A DNA stretch of 64,000 nucleotides from Deefgea piscis (GCF_019665785.1 NZ_CP081149.1:992001-1056000); one strand, 5' to 3'; counted from the stretch's first letter, positions 25,522 to 33,454 are shown. Program-made: numbers and translations. The notes: generated by a model from the sequence alone, not told the origin.

Positions 25522-26316
25522 ATGAGCATGAATGATTATTCATGGCTAAATAACGTAATGTACGACTCGATTACAGAAAAGTTCACATTACATGACTGGT
25601 CAAGAGCATTAGCATTTAGAGCTGAATTATTAAGCGACTCCAGCAGAGCTGAAGATGAGCTAATCAGATTCGGGCTAAGGCATTTATTTGAACGCCCAAC
25701 TCATTTAAACACCTTAGCTGACTTGATTGCTTCAGGGGAATATATCGACCTTACTCACCTGAAAATATTCGACGCGTATTGTCCAAATCCAGCAATTTCC
25801 AATCTTACGACTGGCCTTGCGTTGGCCGCAGCTAGGGATATTCTTGAGCGCCCTGAGATGGGCGAAGTTGATGATGCACCACTCTCGGTGTATGACTTTC
25901 ATGCGCCAGAAAATTTTCTATCAATGCCTTTGCACTTTATTGATGCTGAAGCAATATCCTACATCGGGGTTAATTTAGAGTTGCCCGACGCTTTGCTATT
26001 TGAGAGGTTTAAAGATTGGCTAGCAGCTACGCGGCATGAGTTGGAGATAAGCAAGCCGCGACGGGTGTTTACTAAGGTGGATACTCAGAAATGGCGCGAT
26101 ATGAAAATATTGCAGTATTTAGATCTTAGTATTTATTTGCAAAGTACCGGAGTGGAATTAGGCCAGCAGCTAATAGGAGTTTTGTTGTTTCCTAATACTT
26201 ACGATATTTCACCAAGCGAAAGAATAAGGAAAGTCGTAGCGCCTTTGGCTGAAAAATTAATCTCTTATCAAGTGCTCAGTGCCCTGCGAACCCAAAACCA
26301 ACAAATCTGCGACTAA
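25522..26316 (+). CDS. Unrecognised element-encoded protein, possibly DUF6387-like
   Basis: Soluble protein of 264 residues without signal peptide or membrane helix. I think segments such as WSRALAFRAELL, LRHLFERPTHLNTLADLI and the PRRVFTKVDTQKWRDMKILQ region place it near the phage/island family DUF6387, but this is recollection. ATG 25522 (MSMNDYSW) is chosen because AAGGGG lies upstream. Its codon use is more AT-rich than the replication genes that follow. A terminator follows the gene, so it forms its own unit between integrase and alpA. Accessory genes in this position of satellites are often variable cargo. Confidence 0.55.
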   Translation: MSMNDYSWLNNVMYDSITEKFTLHDWSRALAFRAELLSDSSRAEDELIRFGLRHLFERPTHLNTLADLIASGEYIDLTHLKIFDAYCPNPAISNLTTGLALAAARDILERPEMGEVDDAPLSVYDFHAPENFLSMPLHFIDAEAISYIGVNLELPDALLFERFKDWLAATRHELEISKPRRVFTKVDTQKWRDMKILQYLDLSIYLQSTGVELGQQLIGVLLFPNTYDISPSERIRKVVAPLAEKLISYQVLSALRTQNQQICD

Positions 26317-26333
26317 TTCGGAGTATTTTTTTT

Positions 26334-26359
26334 AAAAAAACATTCCGGAGTGTTTTTTT
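26334..26359 (+). terminator. Terminator after the cargo-like gene
   Basis: AAAAAAACATTCC paired with GGAGTGTTTTTTT, a stem with one G-T pair, ending in a T run. TTCGGAGTATTTTTTTT just upstream is a partial direct copy. It separates the 25522 gene from the alpA-led operon. Confidence 0.75.
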
Positions 26360-26430
26360 GTAATTTCCGAGCCTTCAAATCCACGCTGTGACAAATTAAA
26401 TTGGCTGCACTTTTCAACAAGGTGCAAGCC

Positions 26431-26718
26431 ATGCCACAACGTACACAGCAACCAACCACCCAAACCAAAGCACCCGCCAAGGTTATCCCGATTAGCCAGC
26501 CGCAAGCGCCGCTACTGGCAACGTATGGCGCTTTGCCTGCAACGGGCTTTATCCGTCAGCGTGAATTACTCGAAATCATCCCGTTTTCAGCATCAACACT
26601 GTGGCGGCGCGTTCGTATGGCTACGTTCCCTGCGCCGACCAAGCTATCCGAGCGCGTGACCGCGTGGCAGTGTGAGGCCGTGCGCCAGTGGCTTGATGAG
26701 CAAGGGGGGGCGCAGTAA
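26431..26718 (+). CDS. AlpA-family regulator
   Basis: Small DNA-binding protein of 95 residues. The helix-turn-helix is in FIRQRELLEIIPFSASTLWR, followed by RVRMATFPAPTKLSERVTAW and VRQWLDEQ, the standard AlpA/excisionase pattern. The first 35 residues are a proline- and glutamine-rich leader. ATG 26431 with AAGG upstream is preferred over an earlier TTG. In satellites, AlpA-type proteins switch on integrase or excision. It is the first gene of a tightly overlapped operon running to 31630; its TAA shares one base with the next ATG. Confidence 0.85.
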   Translation: MPQRTQQPTTQTKAPAKVIPISQPQAPLLATYGALPATGFIRQRELLEIIPFSASTLWRRVRMATFPAPTKLSERVTAWQCEAVRQWLDEQGGAQ

Positions 26719-27539
26719 TGAAAAAAGCCGCCTCACTGAATCAACAGCAAGACGGCCTTGGGGCTCGGGCAAGAGCTGGTGCAGATATTAAGCCTGCGCC
26801 AAAACCAAAGCAACAACGTCAGAAAAGCACCATTACGCAAAGTCACCTTATCCCGTTCGCACTGGGCGGCATTGAGGCGTTTTCTTGCGGTGACGAATTG
26901 CGGGTTTCAGTTCGCCATTTGTGTGAAGCGTTTGGGATTGATTCAAGAACCCAGCGTCGTAAGATGGCGAACAATCCACGTTGGACGTGGGGTCATATGA
27001 CCTCACACGATACAGCAGGCCGACCACAAGAGATGGTAACTTTGCCACTTGAACAAGTGCCCGCCTTCCTCAATTCAATCAACAGCAACAAAGTGAAGCC
27101 AGAAGTACGGCAAGCCTTGCTGACGTACCAAGACGAATGCACCAAAGCGCTGTTTTCGTACTGGACAACAGGCAAGGCCGAGCAACAAACCGCCGCGGCA
27201 CAGATGGCGTTTCAAGTTGCTGACACGCTGGCGGTATTTAAAGCTGAATACGCCAACATGTATGGCAAGGTCGCTGGTGCTGACCCCGACCCCGACCCGC
27301 GCATGTATGGACAGATTCAAGCAGTACTGAACAAGGCGGTGTTTGGTGTTTCCAAGCTGCCCGACTTGCCGCGCAAGGATTTACCTAAAACAGCATTAGA
27401 GCGCCTCAAGGCCGCAGCGCACATTCTGCGGAAAACGTTTTACCGTGGGGAATCCCTCAAGGTTGCCGCCGCGCAAGTCAGAGCTGCTTTCCCTGAGCCA
27501 GTGCTGGTGATTGAAATCAATGTGGAACTTGCCGCATGA
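26718..27539 (+). CDS. Antirepressor-like protein with P22 AR N-terminal domain
   Basis: Protein of 273 residues. Residues about 45-150 show the phage antirepressor N-terminal domain (P22_AR_N): IPFALGGIEAFSCGDELRVS, VRHLCEAFGIDSRTQRRKM and MVTLPLEQVPAFLNSINSNK, then QALLTYQDECTKALFSYWT. The rest (FQVADTLAVFKAEYANMYGK and a leucine-rich C terminus) is unassigned. The first 40 residues are low-complexity. In satellites such proteins often counter a repressor, possibly that of a helper phage; this is inference. ATG overlaps the alpA stop by one base. Confidence 0.8.
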   Translation: MKKAASLNQQQDGLGARARAGADIKPAPKPKQQRQKSTITQSHLIPFALGGIEAFSCGDELRVSVRHLCEAFGIDSRTQRRKMANNPRWTWGHMTSHDTAGRPQEMVTLPLEQVPAFLNSINSNKVKPEVRQALLTYQDECTKALFSYWTTGKAEQQTAAAQMAFQVADTLAVFKAEYANMYGKVAGADPDPDPRMYGQIQAVLNKAVFGVSKLPDLPRKDLPKTALERLKAAAHILRKTFYRGESLKVAAAQVRAAFPEPVLVIEINVELAA

Positions 27540-27988
27540 ACCCGATTGCACAGAAAAAAGCACTTGCCAGCCAGCACGCAGGTCTTGATAATGGCGGCGC
27601 TGTCTCACTTGAGGCAGACGAGATTGGCGTCTCGAATACGATAGCGGGTAAGCCGCTGCAAAGCGGTATTTTTATGCCCGTTTGCACCACAGTTGCACCT
27701 TCAATGGTGGGGCGTGGTGGGGGCTACTTCGGTAGCGTCGGTTTCTATCGTGCCGATACGCCAACCCTGCTGCGTTCCTACCTCCTTCGATTGGCGTCGA
27801 AAGGTGGGGATTTGACCCCAACGATAGGTGCATATCTTATGCCAAAATTCGCCCGTACTTTTCTTACGTATTCCCTTGTATGTATTATCACGCTTGCCGT
27901 AGAGCGTAATACCCCTATTGCCGTAATCGCCTTGTCCATTGCTGCGCTGGTTCTGCTGCAAGTGATTGGAGGGCGTGACCATGCGTAA
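27536..27988 (+). CDS. Ash-like satellite protein with a C-terminal membrane helix
   Basis: Protein of 150 residues. The middle part, APSMVGRGGGYFGSVGFYR then TPTLLRSYLLRLASKGGDLT, resembles the Ash / Icd-like region found before replication genes in P4-type elements. After it comes a hydrophobic segment (SLVCIITLAVE and AVIALSIAALVLLQVI, about 118-146). The N-terminal 45 residues are unlike anything I recognise. ATG overlaps the antirepressor stop by four bases. Its last eight bases contain the start of the next gene. Whether the Ash-like part is protein-coding or a constrained nucleotide region is uncertain. Confidence 0.5.
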   Translation: MNPIAQKKALASQHAGLDNGGAVSLEADEIGVSNTIAGKPLQSGIFMPVCTTVAPSMVGRGGGYFGSVGFYRADTPTLLRSYLLRLASKGGDLTPTIGAYLMPKFARTFLTYSLVCIITLAVERNTPIAVIALSIAALVLLQVIGGRDHA

Positions 27989-28223
27989 GCCCATCGACTT
28001 AGAGCAATTCATTCCCGTCACAGATACCGCCGCCGCTGCGCTGCTTGGCGAAACCGCCACGACCTCAGAATGCACGCTGGAAGTGTGTCTACGCTGCGCC
28101 CTACATTTACTCGAACTCAATCAGCAAGACCCCGAATCCCGTTATAACGGCCTGATGGCGCTAGATTATCTGGGTGCAGTGGTTGAGGCCGTCAACGGTA
28201 AGAGGGTGAATCACCATGCGTAA
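27981..28223 (+). CDS. Small element protein, paralogue of the 28370 gene
   Basis: Protein of 80 residues starting MRKPIDLEQFIPVTD, mainly helical by composition, with a leucine-rich middle (CLRCALHLLELNQQD) and YLGAVVEAVNG near the end. The 28370 product has the same plan (PFDLATLVPVS, LLSLVLELLNEG, YLSLVVQASK), so the two look like a duplicated pair. GGAGG precedes the ATG. It overlaps both neighbours by eight bases, each time within ATGCGTAA. No function is known; small acidic helical proteins of this sort are common in satellite operons. Confidence 0.65.
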   Translation: MRKPIDLEQFIPVTDTAAAALLGETATTSECTLEVCLRCALHLLELNQQDPESRYNGLMALDYLGAVVEAVNGKRVNHHA

Positions 28224-28350
28224 ACCGAGCCGAAACTCAGGGATTCAACAGACCGCGTTCGCCAGTCGTCGCGCCGCGTCTTTGCTGCTGATGCGGAGCT
28301 ATACCCGCGACACGCGCCCCAAGCCCCCCAAGCCCAAAAAAAACCGCTAA
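28216..28350 (+). CDS. Very small basic protein, 44 residues
   Basis: Reading frame MRKPSRNSGIQQTAFASRRA continuing to a proline/lysine tail ending KKNR. It begins inside the stop region of the previous gene through the same ATGCGTAA junction found at 27981 and 28668, with GAGGG upstream. About a quarter of the residues are Arg or Lys, so nucleic-acid binding is possible. It is too short for family recognition. It could alternatively be untranslated spacer. Confidence 0.45.
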   Translation: MRKPSRNSGIQQTAFASRRAASLLLMRSYTRDTRPKPPKPKKNR

Positions 28351-28369
28351 GCCATAGGAAATCCATCAA

Positions 28370-28675
28370 ATGACTACGACCAATATTCTGGGCGGCGGCG
28401 CTGCTCAAACTCAAAACCACGCAGCACTGATTGAGAACCTAATGAAACAGCCATTTGACCTTGCTACGCTAGTGCCGGTGAGTGCCGACCTAGAAGCTGC
28501 AACCGTTCGTGTTATGTCGTGCGGTGAATTGTTAAGCTTGGTACTTGAGCTGCTGAATGAAGGCATTGCCAAGCAGCAACTTGAAACCCATTGCCAGCTT
28601 GCGACGCATTACCTATCACTGGTCGTACAGGCCAGTAAGGCCGTGGCGGCTACTGGGGAGCGCAACCATGCGTAA
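28370..28675 (+). CDS. Small element protein, paralogue of the 27981 gene
   Basis: Protein of 101 residues. From residue 25 (MKQPFDLATLVPVSADLEA) it parallels the 80-residue product of the gene at 27981, including the leucine-rich helix LLSLVLELLNEG, ATHYLSLVVQASKAV and the ending NHA. The first 24 residues are extra. AGGA lies about ten bases before the ATG. Its last eight bases hold the start codon of the primase gene. Function unknown. Co-translation with the primase suggests a role in element replication or its control. Confidence 0.65.
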   Translation: MTTTNILGGGAAQTQNHAALIENLMKQPFDLATLVPVSADLEAATVRVMSCGELLSLVLELLNEGIAKQQLETHCQLATHYLSLVVQASKAVAATGERNHA

Positions 28676-29762
28676 ATCATTCAGCGAGCAAGTTAAAGCG
28701 GCTGCTGCGGGGCGTTGGCCGGAGACTTTGCAAAGCATGGCTATCCCTGCCAAGTCCCTAGACGGTAAAAATCATCCTTGCCCAGCGTGCGGCGGCGATG
28801 ATCGCTTTCAATTTACCGCGCGCGGTGCTGATGCTGACTATGGCCGCTTTGCTTGCCGTGGCATGGATTCGGGCGGTGGTGATGGTTTCGCCTTGGTGAT
28901 GCACGTTTTCAACCTGAGTTTCCCTGAGGCGGTGATAGCCGTTGGGCGAGTGCTGGGTATGGATCAGCAGCATAACGCGTGTACCACTTTTACTTTGCCG
29001 GAATTACCCAAACATAAGCCAACAGAAACCCAACTTAAAACCCAATTCAAAACCCAAGACCGCACGGCGCAACGACAAGCGTTGTTTGATTCGGGTGTGG
29101 CGCTCAGCTCAAGCAATATGGCGGGGCTTTATTTGTTGAATCGTGGCCTAGCTGGGCGCTATTTACCGACTCAGGCCGATAGCCCATTACGACACATTGC
29201 TGCGCTGGACTATTGGCATGAATCAAACGGTAGCAGCAAAAGATTAAAAACCACACCGGCATTGATTGCCAAAATCCAAAAGCCAAACGGCGCGTTAGCA
29301 GGGCTGCACCGCATTTACCTTGAACCCAAAGGGCATAAGTTGGTGCTGCACGATGAAACGGGCAAGGCATTAGCCAGCAAAAAGCTACAGCTTGCCCATG
29401 ATGGCGCTCTCAGTGGCGCGGCGTGTCGCTTGCACCCGATTGGCGATGATGGCCGCTTGGCGCTGACTGAGGGCATAGAAACCGCCTTGGCGGTGCATCA
29501 GCTCACAGGGCTGGCGGTGTGGTCGTGCATTAATGTGGCAATGCTTAAAACCGTGGTGCTGCCGGATAGCGTGCGCGAGGTAGTGATTTACGGCGACAAC
29601 GATTTACCCGACCACAAGGGCAAGAATGCAGGCAAAGAAGCCGCGTACATCTTGGCGGCACGGCTGGTGGGCGAAGGCCGTACGGTGAAAGTCATGCTAC
29701 CGCCAGAAGCGGGTAGGGATTGGCTGGATGTGCTGAATGATGACAATGCGGCGGTGGCGTGA
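28668..29762 (+). CDS. P4-type primase with zinc ribbon and Toprim domain
   Basis: Replication protein of 364 residues. Near the N terminus CPACGGDDRFQF (Cys38, Cys41) begins a primase zinc ribbon. The second half reads FACRGMDSGGGDGF, with only one of the two expected cysteines, so the ribbon may be altered. The Toprim_3-type catalytic region follows: LALTEGIETALAVHQLTGLA and VVIYGDNDLPDHKGKNAG. It would make primers for element replication. ATG 28668 overlaps the upstream gene by eight bases; the longer frame is out of register with that operon logic. Its stop overlaps the DUF927 start (TGATG). Confidence 0.85.
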   Translation: MRKSFSEQVKAAAAGRWPETLQSMAIPAKSLDGKNHPCPACGGDDRFQFTARGADADYGRFACRGMDSGGGDGFALVMHVFNLSFPEAVIAVGRVLGMDQQHNACTTFTLPELPKHKPTETQLKTQFKTQDRTAQRQALFDSGVALSSSNMAGLYLLNRGLAGRYLPTQADSPLRHIAALDYWHESNGSSKRLKTTPALIAKIQKPNGALAGLHRIYLEPKGHKLVLHDETGKALASKKLQLAHDGALSGAACRLHPIGDDGRLALTEGIETALAVHQLTGLAVWSCINVAMLKTVVLPDSVREVVIYGDNDLPDHKGKNAGKEAAYILAARLVGEGRTVKVMLPPEAGRDWLDVLNDDNAAVA

Positions 29763-31630
29763 TGAAAAACGAAATTGAAGCCATTCAAGCCAGCGAGTCG
29801 CCACAAACCCAAACTAAAACCCAACAGAAACCCAGCGCGGCGGAGTTAGCGAGCCCTGATAGCGTTGTGCAATTTGTGTTGCCCAGCAAAGCTGAATTAG
29901 TTGGTGAAGTCAGGCCATTCTATGATTTTCAGCGCGGTGAGCTGGTGCATGTTGGGGTCAAACACGATAAAGATGGCACAGCGCATACCGCAGCTGTACG
30001 CCTTTGCCGTGAGTTCGACATCATTGGGCAAGGCGTTGATACCTACGGCGACCATTACCGCCTGTTGAGTTGGGAAGATTGCATTACCGGAGCCGAGCAG
30101 GCTATCGCCCTACCTAGTAGCCAAATTGGCGAGCGTGAGGGCTGGCAATTGCTCAATAGCAAAGGCTTGGCAGTAACCAGTAAACGCGCCGATAAAGACT
30201 TGTTAGCTGATTATTTGCATAACCACGGTAGCAAAGAGCGCTACACAATAGCGAATCAAAGTGGCTGGCAACAAGGCGCGTTTGTACTACCGACAGGCGA
30301 AGTGATTGGTGAGCCCGATAGCCGCTTATTTTATCCTGCGGCGGCAACGTATCGGCCGGCATTTACACCCAAAGTTACCAGTCAAGCATGGCGCGACACC
30401 GTGGGCGCATTAGTTAAAGATAACCCACTGCCCATGACGGCGGTAGCGTGCGCGCTGGCTGGTGCTGTGTTGGAGTTGATCGGGGCGCGTGATGGGATTG
30501 GCCTGCATTTACATACCGAAACATCAAGCGGTAAATCTACTTGTGGCGATGTGGCGGCGAGCATTTGGGGTAATCCGGCCAAGCTGGTGCAATCGTGGGA
30601 TGGTACGGGGGTTGGTTTAACGAATTCTGCTGAATTTGCCAATAGCATGATGCTGTACTTGGATGAAATCGGCGCGGGGGATGCCCGCAAGATGGGTAGT
30701 ACCATTTACACCATGCTCAACGGCGTATCTCGTACCCAAGGCCGCAAAGAAGGCGGCAACCGCGCCAAGCGAACTTGGCTCATGACCTTGGTTTCAACGG
30801 GTGAAATTCCGATGAGCCAATTTCTGAATGAAGGCGGTCATGCTGTGCGCGGCGGGCAAGAAATACGGATGCTGGATATTCCGGCTGATACTGGGCAATT
30901 CAAAGCATTTGACTGCATTCATGGCCGCAAAGATGGTGGTGAATTTGCCATTGAATTAACCGAAGCGGCGCGAATGCATTACGGCACGCTTGGCCGTGAA
31001 TTTGTGGCGTGGCTGATTGCTAATAAGGGCGCAGTAAACCTGCGGATTAAATCGGCGGAAACTCGCATGTTGGCCGTCTTGCCGCCTCAAGCCGCGCCTA
31101 CTGTGCGCCGTGCGACTCGCAAGTTTGCCATACTGGCTGCGGCGCTAGAAATGGCCGCTGATGCCGGACTAACCGGATGGACGTGCGAGGAGTCATTTAA
31201 AGCTGTGGGTGTGACGTGGCAGCGCTGGCTTGCAGTGTTTGGTCTGGCGAGCCGTGATGATGAAAGGCTGATCGAGCAGGCGAACGGAATATTGGCCGCA
31301 AATCAGTTTGCACGGTTTGTATCGCTACCAATGACCGACAAAGAGCCAAATACAATAAACATGATGGGCTACAAGCGGATTCATGCTGGAGAAGATATTT
31401 TTTATGTTTTACCCCACGCATTTAAGGATGAAATCATTAAAGGCTATGAGCTAAAGAAAGCCATAAAGGTCTTGCATGAGGCGGGAATGCTGGAAAGACC
31501 CACAGGCCGCGATGCTTGGACAACGACTATCGGTAAAAGCATGGGTAATGGCTACAAAATGAGGTTACGGCCTTGCGAAGATAACGTAAACGAGGTCAGC
31601 AGTGATGTGGCTATACACGCGATAAAATAA
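29762..31630 (+). CDS. DUF927 helicase-like replication ATPase
   Basis: Protein of 622 residues with a DUF927 core. The P-loop is HTETSSGKST (about 241-250) and the Walker B acidic pair is MLYLDEIGAGDA (about 287-297). The region AKRTWLMTLVSTGEIPMSQF lies further on. DUF927 proteins occur beside primases in satellites and islands and probably unwind DNA at the origin. The N-terminal 120 residues may be a separate module. Start ATG 29762 overlaps the primase stop by one base; a GTG one codon earlier is less likely. It is the last gene of the operon, and the two iteron arrays follow. Confidence 0.85.
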   Translation: MKNEIEAIQASESPQTQTKTQQKPSAAELASPDSVVQFVLPSKAELVGEVRPFYDFQRGELVHVGVKHDKDGTAHTAAVRLCREFDIIGQGVDTYGDHYRLLSWEDCITGAEQAIALPSSQIGEREGWQLLNSKGLAVTSKRADKDLLADYLHNHGSKERYTIANQSGWQQGAFVLPTGEVIGEPDSRLFYPAAATYRPAFTPKVTSQAWRDTVGALVKDNPLPMTAVACALAGAVLELIGARDGIGLHLHTETSSGKSTCGDVAASIWGNPAKLVQSWDGTGVGLTNSAEFANSMMLYLDEIGAGDARKMGSTIYTMLNGVSRTQGRKEGGNRAKRTWLMTLVSTGEIPMSQFLNEGGHAVRGGQEIRMLDIPADTGQFKAFDCIHGRKDGGEFAIELTEAARMHYGTLGREFVAWLIANKGAVNLRIKSAETRMLAVLPPQAAPTVRRATRKFAILAAALEMAADAGLTGWTCEESFKAVGVTWQRWLAVFGLASRDDERLIEQANGILAANQFARFVSLPMTDKEPNTINMMGYKRIHAGEDIFYVLPHAFKDEIIKGYELKKAIKVLHEAGMLERPTGRDAWTTTIGKSMGNGYKMRLRPCEDNVNEVSSDVAIHAIK

Positions 31631-31873
31631 CCGAAAACTCCGAAACCCCGAAAATATAACTCTTTAAACCTTATTATTGATTGGGTTTACTTGTTTTCGG
31701 TGAGTTTTCGTTTTGATCTAAGTTTTCGTTTTATCGATGAGCGAAGTTTTGGATAACCAAAGGCCACCGAAAGTTTATGCTATTTCCGAAAATAACCGAA
31801 AACTTAAGATGCTAGTATTTATGCTGGGTAGCTGGCGGCATTTTCGGGATTTCGGTGTTTTCGGGGCTTTCGC
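31631..31873. repeat. Iteron array 1: CCGAAAA/TTTTCGG repeats, candidate replication origin
   Basis: At least twelve copies of CCGAAA or its complement occur in 243 bases. Examples are at 31631, 31640, 31648, 31694, 31705, 31723, 31767, 31786, 31796, 31841, 31851 and 31858, in both orientations. The stretch directly follows the DUF927 gene. P4 also has its origin elements next to the replication gene, made of short iterated sites in both directions. Function as origin is inferred from position and pattern. Confidence 0.65.
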
Positions 31874-32075
31874 ATTATTATAAAGAGATCAGAAATTGTA
31901 ATGCTGTATGGATGTATATTTGTTTAATTGGGAACGAATGAGGATTGTTCTGCTTTAGTGAAAATGAACATCCAGTTGGTGAGTTGCTGGTGCTGAAGAG
32001 TAGATATTCTTTGGAGTGATCGAAGCAATTACAAAAAAGCGTAGTTATTGCTAAGCTTACTTTGATTATTTGGTG

Positions 32076-32220
32076 TGTAACAAATACTTGTAACAGTGAC
32101 TGTAATGAGCATTGTTACAGCTACAAGCCGCATTCCTTAAGGGATTTGTACTGTAACAGAGGCATTGACTGTAACAGATAATACGGATTTTCTCTGTCTT
32201 TCAAACTACCTTTTGTTACA
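32076..32220. repeat. Iteron array 2: TGTAACAG repeats
   Basis: Six copies of TGTAACA(G) or its complement lie in 145 bases: 32076-32082, 32089-32096, 32113-32120 (inverted), 32152-32159, 32170-32177 and 32214-32220 (inverted). A half copy is at 32101. Array 1 and array 2 share no sequence, so different proteins probably bind them. The 200 bases between the arrays and the 150 bases after them are AT-rich and without a gene. Confidence 0.65.
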
Positions 32221-32374
32221 AGTAAGCAATAAAAAATCATCATCCCAGTAAATTGCTTTTTGCTGTGGGTTACTTCATACCAGATGTGGTCTGATGAATT
32301 ATGCATTTTAAGAAAAACTCGACATTCGATTAAAATAGCTTGAATTTGAGAGCAAAAATTATAGGGGTGACTCA

Positions 32375-32509
32375 ATGATGAACAAGGAACAAATCCGCAA
32401 GAAACTTAACGCGCAAACGCCAGAAATGAAAAAAAAGCTACTTGAAATGATCGTACAAGAACTTCTCCTTCGCCAAACTAAGCGAGCAAAAACAGCTATT
32501 TCACGTTAA
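32375..32509 (+). CDS. Very small lysine-rich helical protein, 44 residues
   Basis: Frame MMNKEQIRKKLNAQTPEMKK continuing to TAISR. AGGGGTGA gives a good ribosome site for ATG 32375 or for the adjacent ATG at 32378. The composition (many K, L, E, Q, no Gly or Pro-rich loop) suggests one or two amphipathic helices. No family is recognised. It directly follows iteron array 2, so a role as a small DNA-binding regulator is conceivable but unproven. Confidence 0.5.
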   Translation: MMNKEQIRKKLNAQTPEMKKKLLEMIVQELLLRQTKRAKTAISR

Positions 32510-32567
32510 ACAGCAAAAACTTGTTACGCAGCGCTACTGACCACATTTATTTGCCAATCATGAGAGG

Positions 32568-33224
32568 ATGAAATGGCGCACAATTCAATCTCTTATTGCA
32601 TGGGCATACCACCGTCAAGGCATTACCGCCTATTCGCGCTGGATGAGTCATAATCCGACAGGCCAAGGAAGAAATCCTGATGAAGTGGCGGCGCATGTTA
32701 TCGACACTATTAACGTTCTACCCCCTCACCAAGCAGCCCTTATTCGTGCAGCCTTTACAGGGAGGCCGATACACATTGATAAGCTAGCTGAAACAATCCC
32801 AGAGCTAATGCCTTGCAAGCATGATGGTTGTATTGCGCTGCCATTTGAATATCGACAGAATTGCGTGCTGCAATGGACTGGTGCAATTCAACAAATCAAC
32901 TTTAGAGCCGCAGGCAAAACCTATTGGCCGAATCATAGTCACATGAAAGCTGCGCGATTGTACTGGCGATTACGTGATAATTTGCTAGACCCTTGGTTGA
33001 GCGAAGCATTGGCAACACTAGCGGTAAATCATCAATCCTTGATCGAAATGCAGCCAGCCCAGCCCAGCAAGCCAAAATATAAAAGTGCCTCAAATCAATT
33101 ATCGAGAGCGCAAATAAAGCTAATCTCAGTTCTGGCAGCTAAAGAAATCAGCAATGAAGTAATTGCTAAAATAATTGCTTTAATTCCAGATTTGGTGAGT
33201 AACGAAAAATCGGGTAAACAGTAA
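32568..33224 (+). CDS. Unknown element protein, 218 residues
   Basis: Soluble protein without recognised domain. Features are an aromatic-rich start (IQSLIAWAYHRQGITAYSRW), VLPPHQAALIRAAFTGRP, a possible zinc-related CKHDGC near residue 83, and a helical C terminus (RAQIKLISVLAAKEIS). AGAGG abuts the ATG with no spacing, an unusual arrangement that may mean weak translation. Position near the right end of the element, after the origin-like region, is where satellites often carry accessory cargo. It is followed 18 bases later by a 70-residue gene. A phage late-gene regulator or a defence factor cannot be told apart from sequence alone. Confidence 0.6.
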   Translation: MKWRTIQSLIAWAYHRQGITAYSRWMSHNPTGQGRNPDEVAAHVIDTINVLPPHQAALIRAAFTGRPIHIDKLAETIPELMPCKHDGCIALPFEYRQNCVLQWTGAIQQINFRAAGKTYWPNHSHMKAARLYWRLRDNLLDPWLSEALATLAVNHQSLIEMQPAQPSKPKYKSASNQLSRAQIKLISVLAAKEISNEVIAKIIALIPDLVSNEKSGKQ

Positions 33225-33241
33225 AACGAAGGAATTGCATA

Positions 33242-33454
33242 ATGGTTGGCAGCTCAAAATTAGATGAGTTATTAACGCAGCAAGAACTTGAGTCGCTGAA
33301 TGGCGTATATTTTGCTGAGCTAGATGAACGTCCCTATCTCACATTTGAAGGGGTACGCGAAGCAAGCCGCGAACGAATGAGAAAGCGAAGGCGAGAGGCT
33401 ATTGAAAAGTATGAAAGTGAAAAGCTACAAGATTTGCCAACAAGCACAGAATAA
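33242..33454 (+). CDS. Unknown element protein, 70 residues
   Basis: Acidic N-terminal half (DELLTQQELESLNGVYFAEL), then a strongly charged helix (EASRERMRKRRREAIEKYES). AAGGA lies upstream of the ATG. It is 18 bases after the 218-residue gene and is the last gene before the right repeat of the element. The two may form one unit. The charged second half could be a coiled coil. No family recognised. Confidence 0.6.
   Translation: MVGSSKLDELLTQQELESLNGVYFAELDERPYLTFEGVREASRERMRKRRREAIEKYESEKLQDLPTSTE

Noticed and set aside
27701..28120. Frame of 139 codons antisense to the small satellite genes
   Set aside because: It is opposite a coherent chain of overlapping plus-strand genes with good ribosome sites.
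31631..32220. CRISPR array
   Set aside because: Repeats are only 7-8 bases, occur in both orientations and have irregular spacing; iterons explain them better.
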